Below are positions 57,701-64,000 of a stretch of 64,000 nucleotides of DNA, one piece after another. Every line of letters starts with the position of its first letter. Position 1 is the stretch's first letter. The DNA comes from Macrosoma leucophasiata (Eukaryota; Arthropoda; Insecta; Lepidoptera; Hedylidae), in the NCBI GenBank assembly GCA_036365455.1, contig JAWQUS010000023.1, forward strand, positions 3,844,001 through 3,908,000. Direction: 5' to 3'. Made by a program: the position numbers and the translations under genes. The notes under the pieces are model-generated. The model saw nothing but the letters and a program-made list of their open reading frames with translations, had not been told where the DNA came from and ran no database searches.

Positions 57701-60700
57701 TGGTAGAGTGACGAAGCTCGCGGGCGTAGGCACCACTGCATTACATAATATACTTGCCGCTAAATGGTAGTGTTCAGCACTATCATGTTCCGGTCAGGTG
57801 ATAATGTACGGCCCGGTAACAAAAGCATAACACCTTATGTCTCAGGAGTGGTAACGCATCTGCATTTTGACCTTGGTCTTTGTGTAAGTGTCTATAGGCC
57901 GCAGTCATCACTTAACATCAATGTGTGCTGCATGCTTGTTCACCACTTCCATTACATAAGAAAAAAAACTGTAGCCAAAAGACTGATGGACAAAAGCCAC
58001 TCCGCCAAAATTCCATACAAACGCATAATTTGGTCTCTATTACACAGACATCAATCAGTGACGTGTGCACCTGTGTGCGTAGCACGTAGATAATACCAAA
58101 CTTCGCCCATAAGAGGGGAGGAGGTTGGGTGAGGCGGGGTCATCGGGCGGGACGTCGAAGTGTCCATTCTATACGTAGTATTATTACATATTCTCTGCTT
58201 CGGATTATGCAATTTTGGCGGAGTGTCCGCGGTGTGACAATAGTTCCAGCTGTGCATTGATATTTAAGTCATACATTTTCCAAGTACAAATTTTAAGAAT
58301 TTATATTAACATGAATGAGATATGAACTGCCTCAGTGGCGTAGTGGTAGCAGGCCACTACTATTACGCTGGAGGTCCTGGATTCGATTTCCGGGTCGAGG
58401 ACTGTCAGAGATAACGGTTTAAAATCCTTTATCTCTGATTCTATTGGAATTTTTCCATTTTCTGGAAGTTTCCCAGTACCTCGGAGTTTGGTAATGTGCC
58501 CGGAGATGGCAACAGGTTCGCCACCTGTTACATGGGCCAAAAACGTAACCGGCGAGTCGTGGGTGTTTGCTTGTATGCTTGAATGCATGCATTTACCTCT
58601 GCCTACCCCTTCAGGGATTACAGGCGTGAAGTTACGTATGAATGAGATTCTAATGATTAATTTCACAAGTTCACTAACCTCTCTCTCCTCAGGCGTCAAT
58701 AATGTCTCATTCTTGGGCATCACTAGTAGAAGAGCACCTGCCCTGCTCCGGATCTCCATGAACTGGTCAATGGTGATGTCCTGGATCTTGGCCACCACGC
58801 AGTGGCGGGAGGTGCTCCAGGAGCTGAGAGAACGACCTTCCAAGTTGAAACTGGCACTGCGGCAACCTGGAATTAATATAAATATCTACTTTAAATTTTG
58901 TTTTTTGTTCTTGAACGAAAAGTTTGTATAAAGTTACATACCTATGTCATATTTAGATATTTGCTTTACGGCACCTATTTTGTTGATTTTCTTTCTACCC
59001 AAAGACTGACTGGTAGATAATGCCTTAGTTTTATTAAGCCCGCCTAATGTACAGTTCTTTCTTTTGTGCATTTACGTTACATGAATAAATATTTAACATA
59101 CAAACTATTTAAAAAAACATATTATTATACATTTAAGATGGCTTGAATTTGATACAGATTTTGTGGGTGTGTGTTCTAGGTTGTGATGTCACGAGCGAGT
59201 ACCTACTATATTAAGAATGTATTATACCTTTTAACTGTCATATAGACATAATGTAACATTAAATATACTCATAACACTGTCACCTTATTTATTTTCCTGT
59301 TTAGTATCAAAATGTCTGTTGTTGTATTTCATACTATAATTTGTTGATTTAACATCTATTTTAGTATTTTACACAATAATGCTAAGAAAATAAAATTGGT
59401 CAAGTAGGCTTGTTCCCTTAAAATTGAGTGATTGTAGATCTCTCTAAACAAGCCTACTCCTCAAAAACAAGACAAATCAAGTCATCTATTTTACATTTTT
59501 GTTTATTAAACCTTTGAACTATGATGTAAAGAAGTGTAAATAAGCCCAAAAAATGATTCAATGTAAATAGACACACCATGGGCTGGGTATAAAATGGACA
59601 CAGCTAAGAGTGTAAGGTTATTGGACGTTACCTTGCCATTTGTAGAAAGAGCTTGTTACGACCAACCATATGCAAGAATTATCTATGTTGAAAGTGTGAG
59701 TACAGTGCTCAACAAGAAATAATGCACATCCGAGTCTATGAAAGTAACAGTCGGCTAGTTTCGGCTTTATAAGGCGTTATCTCTGCTGCACACTGCCTAC
59801 ATAAGCATCTGTAGTCCGGTATTGGTCAAAATGGTCAACAAATGTCAAATAGGTAAGGTGCAAAAGAGATAACGCTCTACAGATCCGAAATAAGCCGACG
59901 TCTCTTCCTGAGGTCGATGTGCATTATTTCTTGTTGGATACTGTACTTGTTATGACTATAGATACCTAGTTTAAGACGAATATTATAATAATAGCACCAG
60001 ACATTATATATGGTTCCTTGGACTGCTATTGGTCCAACCGCAGCTTTAGAGATTAAAAAAATGGCGGTTCAATTTCAGTCTAATGACTATGCAACAAAAT
60101 TTTGTTTGTTTTTCAACTGAACTGTCTTCCAAAGCCTACAGAATCCTTACCTTATCAGATACTGTTATCTTACAGCAATGTTAAGTACTATCACGTGTAA
60201 ACAGCATCAGTGTCCTCATTTCATGAATACCAACCTAACCATAATATAACCTTATAGAAACACAATTTTATTAAAATTATTCATCTTTTTTTTTATGTAA
60301 GTAATGGAAGTGGTAAACAAGCCTGCAGTTCACATTGATGTTAAGTGATGACTGCAGCCTATAGACACCCACACAAAGACCAAGGTCAAAATGCAGATGC
60401 GTTACAACTCCTGAGGCCTAAGGTGTTAAGGAGTCTAGACAAACTTAATAAAATACAATTAAAATGTCTTAGGATTATTACTGGGAGCATGAAGTCATCT
60501 CCAGGAAATGCTCTCCAAGTGGAATGTTGTGATCCGCCATATCACCTCAGGCGGCAATATCTGTCGGATCGCTTTGTTTACAAGGTTATTCAGAATGATT
60601 TGCACCCACTTAAATCTAGGCTCTCGGTGTTAGCTTCAATAATACAATCAAATAAATATTGGACGAATAAAATTCCTCCTAGGATTGTGACTAGTTTTAT

Positions 60701-62877
60701 TTGTCTACAAAAATTAAAAAACGCCGTTCACAGTTATGATAAATGTCCCCTTTTTTTAACTAGCTTTGATGCCCTTACATTCAACCCTCAAATAATTTTA
60801 GATCTAGGAATTAATAAGGACTCAGCGGGCGCAAATTCAATTTTTAAAGGTATACTCTATTCTAAATTTCCAGACTGGGTACACATGTTTACAGACGCCT
60901 CAAAAATATCCCCTGACAGTGGTGTAGGGGCAGCAGTCTGGATACCCAAGTACAAAATAATTTTAAACTTTAAATTACCTTATTTATCGTCTGTCTTTAC
61001 CGGTGAGGCTATAGCGATCCTGGAAGCTATTACATACGCTGAATCTCACAACATTTCGCCTACAGTTATTTTCTCAGATTCACTAAGCACCCTTCAAGCC
61101 GTACAATCGAACCTATTTAGTAGCAAATCCAAATTCCCCATAATCTTCCACATCCGTGAAGCATTGTTCAAGTGTTACAGGAGAGATATTAACATCATTT
61201 TAGCGTGGATACCTAGTCACTGTGGCATCATTGGAAACGAGACGGCTGATCAGTGTGCAAAGCTGGCTATCAATAGCGGTTGCTCTAACCATAATAAGAC
61301 TTTCTGTCATGATCTCATTTCTTTATCGACAGTTCAATTGGCTAAAGAATGGCAAAAAGAATGGGAGCGTTCACAACTAATTAAGGGAAAACATTATGCT
61401 AGGATTCAACCTTCCATCCCCATCAAACCCTGGTTTTGTAACTTCCGAAAGCTTGACAAAAGATCATGTTCTACCATATGCCGTCTACGTTTGGGACATG
61501 TATGCTCACCTGTATTCCTGCACAAATTAAGGATTAGGGACAGCTCTATCTGCGAGTGTGGCTTGGATGAAGGGACCCCGGACCATATATTTTTCAACTG
61601 TTCTCTAAACCAGAATTCCCTATATTCCCATCTCCCGCCAAAAATCCCTCTTCCTACCAATTTAAACTCCCTTCTTATGCGTGTCAATTCCCCTTTTGTA
61701 TATATTCTTTGTAAATACATCCGTGTAAATGATATTAAATTGTAATCTGTGTTGATATGTTTCTACTAACTATATTTGTTTTGTTAATACTAACTTAACC
61801 CTATGTGTTTGTCTTTGTCTTTTGTTGTAGATACCAAAACGCGAAATAATTGCATTGGATACAAAGCCTTCATCTCTACCGGGCATTTTCCTTTCACTTG
61901 TGCCTCTTCTATCACCGGACTTTGGCAGAATTACCCTTAAAAGTTGGTAGTTGCCATTAATCAAAAGAAAGAAAGAAAGAAAGAAAGAATTCAAACCTTT
62001 TTGGTACAGTCGTGAGACAGTTAATTAGGGTTTGACAGCTTGTTTAGACCTAATTTCAGGTTTTTTTTTTGTTTTGTTAAAGCTTAGGAAGTATCCATGT
62101 TTCTTGTATGTTCTGTTTCTTTTTTTCTTTTCTATGTTTTAATCCAATGTGTTTAAACCTTATTTGTACATTTTAGATGTAGGTAATGAATTGAGGTCTT
62201 CAGTCAAAGAAACTGGAATAATAATGTATAATGTAAATGTTTCAAATGCTAAGGCAACTTCATCGCCAGTAGTAATATTATTATTATCAATTATTGTGAA
62301 TGGTTAATTTAAAATCAGAGTTGCATTCAGCTTGTTGCCCAGTTTCACTATTAATATTCTAACAATTACAAGGTACACCACGCCTTGTACTTACCTAAGG
62401 CCCCAGAATTTCAAGATTTTTCAAAAATCCTCAATGAGTTCACTTGAATATACATACAGATTCATTGGTTTCTGAGACAACAACAATTAAGTGAAAAAGT
62501 ATTTTTGGAATTGATAATCCGTTTATTGAGAAACGTGTGGGATAAGTAAAAACTTAGCGCTAAGTCATACAAAAAGATTTAAAAAATTATGTACTATGAC
62601 ACAATTTTAATTCCACTATGAAAAAAGTTTCGTGACATAACCTCAAAACAGAATCAATCGATAATCATAAATTAAACATACAATTAAATAAGAACAACTT
62701 ACCATGGGGTACAGTGTGGAGGTCGTATTGTTGCATTCGGTAAACAGAAAATTCATGAGAAGCGGCGACTGGATTCACTGGGGACATAATAATGAAAATT
62801 GGGAAAACGACAAGTAAATAGTAGGGCAAGTAGCCCCTAAATATTTCGGCGAAGCCGTCCGCCTGGTCGAGCCACAT
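47356..62877 (-). CDS. Ncln: Nicalin (BOS complex subunit), 10 exons
   Basis: ER membrane protein; with TMEM147 and NOMO it forms the BOS complex of the multipass translocon (family knowledge). Exons in order: 62703-62877, 58679-58866, 57453-57639, 55660-55790, 54333-54545, 53345-53569, 52671-52838, 51261-51354, 48958-49087, 47356-47497. All junctions are GT-AG and in phase, giving 550 residues against about 563 in human. An N-terminal hydrophobic segment (~16-40) precedes the family signature HEFSVYRMQQYDL. The M28-like domain has AAHYDSS (His219, Asp221), GADSNASG, LHVSKPPRAG and KKINLADELLAWQHERFSIR. A C-terminal membrane helix (~509-532) follows VKPAVFDL. Family members are regarded as lacking peptidase activity. 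The start is ATG in a CAAAATG context. Confidence 0.96.
47712..48165 (-). mobile_element. SINE-C copy split by CR1-like LINE
   Basis: SINE body stops at AATAGAACC (~47850) and resumes as AGGGATAAAGG at ~48151. Confidence 0.75.
47851..48149 (+). mobile_element. CR1-like LINE 3' end inserted in SINE-C
   Basis: Encodes RTCKLWNELP-type RT C-terminus in one frame, with a 3' end at GACATAAAAAAAA. Confidence 0.7.
48521..48742. mobile_element. MITE-K copy
   Basis: Shares AATACTACGTATAGAATGGA and GACGTCCCGCCCGATTTCCC with 54651 and, inverted, with 57990. Confidence 0.6.
48759..48944. mobile_element. hAT-like MITE beside the Ncln exon 9 donor
   Basis: Ends CAGAGGTTCCCAAACT and CTTTGGGAATCACTG, 186 bp, with 8-bp duplications GTACAATA (48751-48758) and GTCCAATA (48945-48952). 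Confidence 0.82.
48958..49087 (-). CDS. Ncln: Ncln exon 9
   Basis: Encodes VTGALERALSRYMDVAVSAH to EPEFTLYSPTRAVLYVY. The donor GTATGT (48957-48952) abuts a hAT-like MITE whose target duplication starts at intron base +6. Confidence 0.93.
49205..49377 (-). mobile_element. Family A repeat, truncated
   Basis: Tail half only, ends in (ATT)n before the next copy. Confidence 0.75.
49400..49652 (-). mobile_element. Family A repeat, reverse
   Basis: Lacks only the first ~35 bp; joins directly to a Penelope fragment. Confidence 0.82.
49653..50155 (+). mobile_element. Decayed Penelope fragment
   Basis: GIY-YIG remnants (KEHIADLKNRRAGRSAVCDH-like; FNRGDGWRLS-like) in broken frames, then the ACCACGGAAGCTGAAAAGCG block. 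Confidence 0.75.
50158..50328 (-). mobile_element. Old Family A fragment
   Basis: Diverged middle part with a local AATGAGATG expansion. Confidence 0.45.
50681..51065 (-). mobile_element. Old Family A copy split by a younger one
   Basis: Tail part at 50681-50742 and continuation at ~51028-51065 flank the younger + copy. Confidence 0.65.
50743..51021 (+). mobile_element. Family A repeat inserted in Family A
   Basis: Full-length young copy. Confidence 0.83.
51261..51354 (-). CDS. Ncln: Ncln exon 8
   Basis: Encodes SVDEASVKQWYRYLSSQPRA to TTVSPNA, aligning with the vertebrate LDSVMDWLTNQPRA region. Acceptor TTTTAG, donor GTAAAT. Confidence 0.92.
51405..51545. mobile_element. Repeat L fragment
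   Basis: GGGGGCTATTCATAAATTGC and a CCCCCACCCCCTCC block; related to 47538-47660. Confidence 0.45.
51740..51810. repeat. (TA)n microsatellite
   Basis: Over 40 bp of AT dinucleotides, continuing imperfectly to about 51840. Confidence 0.95.
52180..52330 (-). mobile_element. RTE LINE 3' fragment
   Basis: The - strand has AGAATGATGAATGTAGACGA and GATATCTGGCGTTCCACACT, matching 570-640 of the copy at 214-686. Confidence 0.7.
52671..52838 (-). CDS. Ncln: Ncln exon 7
   Basis: Encodes SHKDPSRSTVLDSSSEASLR to IYNLTDDTNDEDAALYDDAL; the IYNLT sequon is conserved and an acidic insect-specific tail follows. Donor GTATGT. Confidence 0.93.
52876..53184 (-). mobile_element. SINE-C, full length, with 10-bp target duplication
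   Basis: TTGCTTTGAA at 52855-52864 and 53187-53196. Confidence 0.9.
53345..53569 (-). CDS. Ncln: Ncln exon 6
   Basis: Encodes DVSFVMCLDSISSASTLNLH and the KPPRAG and INLADELLAWQHERFSIRR motifs. Compared with the remembered vertebrate form, the loop after the KPPR motif is about 10 residues shorter. Confidence 0.95.
53808..54086. mobile_element. Helitron-like family F copy with internal hairpin
   Basis: Matches 5030-5297 and ends ATTTTTATATATGTAGAT; an extra perfect hairpin sits at 53917-53977. Confidence 0.6.
54333..54545 (-). CDS. Ncln: Ncln exon 5
   Basis: Encodes ELSQGADSNASGAVAVLELA, then a helical region to LDSADASLLQ. The exon is 71 codons, phase 0 at both ends. Confidence 0.95.
54651..54970. 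mobile_element. MITE-K copy, longer form
   Basis: Same ends as 48521 with about 100 bp more in the middle. Confidence 0.6.
55250..55500 (-). mobile_element. SINE-R, truncated
   Basis: Tail and body, cut at GAAGCACGGAAAC; the tRNA-like head is missing. Confidence 0.8.
55660..55790 (-). CDS. Ncln: Ncln exon 4
   Basis: Encodes VVSAPTPQKLDSKPVTLHGK to TIVIAAHYDSSAVVP, the first M28-like signature. Acceptor TCGCAG, donor GTAAGT. Confidence 0.95.
55816..56191. mobile_element. MITE-J copy split by MITE-I
   Basis: GAGATCCACAGACCGCACTA on the left and its near complement (CTGTAAATCTC) on the right. Confidence 0.75.
55905..56148. mobile_element. MITE-I intact copy inside MITE-J (mariner-like)
   Basis: 244 bp, ends CAGTGCTCATCAAGAAATAA and complement with minor changes, target TA duplicated at 55903-55904 and 56149-56150, as in Tc1/mariner elements. 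Confidence 0.85.
56481..57053. mobile_element. DNA transposon remnant with inverted ends
   Basis: AAGCGTCTGCTACACGGT at the left and its complement at the right (one change). An inner + frame (56630-56866) encodes KRREIKIIWKRWWLKEINAK, vaguely like the RWW motif near the start of PIF/Harbinger transposases; this assignment is weak. Confidence 0.6.
57453..57639 (-). CDS. Ncln: Ncln exon 3
   Basis: Encodes HIQLLEMAMVQQEVLAPVYF to NTVSSNGYQI; the PVYFA strand and the NG(Y/F)Q turn are family-conserved. Acceptor CCCAG, donor GTAAGT, phase 1. Confidence 0.95.
57692..57966 (+). mobile_element. Family A repeat
   Basis: Full length with a small head deletion. Confidence 0.83.
57990..58235. mobile_element. 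MITE-K copy, inverted
   Basis: CACTCCGCCAAAATT at the left and its complement near 58210-58224 form the inverted ends. Confidence 0.65.
58322..58637 (+). mobile_element. SINE-C, full length, with 11-bp target duplication
   Basis: ATGAATGAGAT at 58311-58321 and 58638-58648. It lies 41 bp from Ncln exon 2, antisense to the gene. Confidence 0.92.
58679..58866 (-). CDS. Ncln: Ncln exon 2
   Basis: Encodes CRSASFNLEGRSLSSWSTSR to LLLVMPKNETLLTPEERE, matching the part of the family ending in the ALLLVMP-type strand. Acceptor TTCCAG, donor GTTAGT. Confidence 0.95.
58867..59702. other. Ncln intron 1, unassigned part
   Basis: AT-rich, no feature recognised. Confidence 0.4.
59703..59943. mobile_element. 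MITE-I intact copy (mariner-like)
   Basis: TA-flanked (59701-59702, 59944-59945), 241 bp, same ends as 55905-56148. Confidence 0.85.
60288..60428 (-). mobile_element. Family A tail half, joined to a LINE
   Basis: Stops at GGTGTTAAGG where LINE coding sequence begins. Confidence 0.8.
60429..61989 (+). mobile_element. 5'-truncated LINE with RNase H domain (Ncln intron 1)
   Basis: The open frame to 61745 begins in the end of a reverse transcriptase (LDKLNKIQLKCLRIITGSMK). An RNase H domain follows with the acidic residues in FTDASK, GEAIAILEA, IFSDSLSTLQ and GNETAD, then a C-x-C...H...C motif (ICECGLDEGTPDHIFFNC). The 3' UTR ends in (GAAA)n at about 61969. An RNase H placed after RT points to the I/Loa/jockey assemblage; the clade is not settled. 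No frame break, so a young copy; it lacks the RT core and endonuclease. Confidence 0.88.
61990..62702. other. Ncln intron 1, unassigned part
   Basis: AT-rich, no feature recognised. Confidence 0.4.
62703..62877 (-). CDS. Ncln: Ncln exon 1
   Basis: Encodes MWLDQADGFAEIFRG, a hydrophobic anchor (YYLLVVFPIFIIM) and the conserved HEFSVYRMQQYDL. Donor GTAAGT; phase 1. Confidence 0.95.
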
Positions 62878-63110
62878 TTTGGCGACTATATTAACAGGGT
62901 TTAGTTGAAGTTAACTCACGAAAAATCAATTAAATCACTATCCCATTAGAAGAAACCCTACGTGTGATGTGCTTTTTAATCGGTCAATGACACATTGTCT
63001 ATGGTCAGTATGGTCACTATGGTTAGTGACATTTGCGTGACGGCCGCGCGCGGATATCCTGTTTATTCTGTGCGGATATTTATGGCGCAGATTGATATTT
63101 ATGCAGTATC
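62878..63110 (-). promoter_or_regulatory. Ncln 5' flank / probable promoter
   Basis: Bases upstream of the nicalin ATG, free of recognised repeats, with a GC-rich patch (GACGGCCGCGCGCGG at about 63039) and no obvious TATA box. The transcription start is not visible. Confidence 0.4.
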
Positions 63111-63154
63111 GTATGGTATTGCCTCATTGCACATATAATAAAAGTGAAATCATG

Positions 63155-63392
63155 TGTCAAAGGTTTGATAGATACGGACTATTTGCACAGTCTAAAGAAA
63201 ATGAACGCGTATGTATGTACTTATACTGTGCTATTTGTATGTTTACTATTCCCCTTCAATTCCTTCTTTTCTTACCTATTAAACCTTCCAGAACTTCCAA
63301 AAATCATTCAAAACCAAAATTAGCCAAATTGGTCAAGCCGTTCTCGGGTTTTAGCGAGACTAATGAACAGCAATAGATTTTTATATATAACG
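63155..63392. mobile_element. Helitron-like family F copy
   Basis: TTTGATAGATACGGACTATT and TTAGCCAAATTGGTCAAGCC, ending ATTTTTATATATAA. Confidence 0.55.
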
Positions 63393-63572
63393 AGCTGTTG
63401 TGCCCGCGGCTTCGCAGGCGTGGCTGTCGTTTTATAATCCTGAATGTTCTTTACTATAAACCTTACGGAGCCCGAGACCTTTCCAACGAATGTAAAACCG
63501 TGGAAATTGGTTCGTGCGTTCCGGAGTTATAGCGTCAGGAAGGAAAACCCGACTGATTTTTATATTATAGAT
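63393..63572. mobile_element. Second Helitron-like fragment
   Basis: Starts GAGCTGTTGTGCCCGCGGCT and ends ATTTTTATATTATAGATA. Confidence 0.45.
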
Positions 63573-64000
63573 AAACAGTATGAAACACTGAACACTCTAT
63601 GAAAATTAATGAAGATTGGCTTCAAAAGACTTTGAATCCATACCGTAAAAACAAATTATTAAAATAAATTATGAAAAGAACTGTCTGTATCAATTTCACG
63701 CATAATTAGCACAGTACCTGGTTGACCGAGCTTCGCTCCGTAGCGATTTTTGAAAATTATATTTAGTATGAATTGCATACTGAAGAAATATGAATAAAAA
63801 TTGATTTTTTTTGGTCTAACCTCAAATCAAACACTTCTTCTTTGCTAAAAATACGACTAACGTTAGTAGACTAATGGTTCTTCTATTCATCAATAGATGG
63901 CGTTAGTCGTCGGTTATGAAGAAAATTATTATTAACTTGGAACCGAGCTTTTCTTGGACCTGGAACCTAAATAAATTGATTTCTTGACCCGAAAAACCCC

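Noticed and set aside
58488..58931. 147-codon + strand protein
   Set aside because: It spans the antisense of a SINE and of nicalin exon 2; a shadow frame.

Overview
This is a eukaryotic genomic window, almost certainly from a lepidopteran (moth or butterfly). It is AT-rich and intron-rich, and it is saturated with insect-type repeats: tRNA-derived SINEs, RTE, CR1 and jockey-like LINE ends, Penelope elements, mariner- and hAT-type MITEs and Helitron-like ends. The species cannot be named from the sequence alone. I see no bacterial, phage or CRISPR features.

Two conserved host genes are present and converge. On the + strand, an insect transglutaminase (Tg) can be followed through 14 coding exons from 14826 to 37787. 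All splice phases agree and give a 707-residue protein with the Cys278/His342/Asp365 triad. On the - strand, nicalin (Ncln) can be followed through 10 exons from 62877 down to 47356, giving 550 residues. Nicalin is the ER membrane protein of the nicalin-TMEM147-NOMO (BOS) complex. The two genes are functionally unrelated and share no evident regulation.

Layout: 1-8630 is stacked repeats upstream of Tg, including a target-site-flanked Penelope copy and an RTE copy inside a SINE. 8640-9000 may hold the Tg promoter or 5' exon. 9190-14750 is more repeats. 14826-38109 is Tg; its 11-kb intron 3 holds a jockey-like LINE end and a 93-bp trinucleotide-derived minisatellite. 38110-47355 is the convergent intergenic region, with DNA-transposon and SINE remnants. 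47356-62877 is nicalin, with an RNase H-bearing LINE antisense in intron 1. 62878-64000 is the nicalin 5' flank plus Helitron-like fragments.

The most unusual structure is the 3' end of Tg. The terminal coding exon lies in an exact 267-bp tandem duplication. Its breakpoint falls inside a perfect 84-bp-arm palindrome made from a tRNA-derived SINE. The preceding intron carries at least two decayed copies of exon 13. Elsewhere the window is a layered record of nested insertions, several of which can be ordered in time from visible target-site duplications. No new defence or enzymatic system was found.
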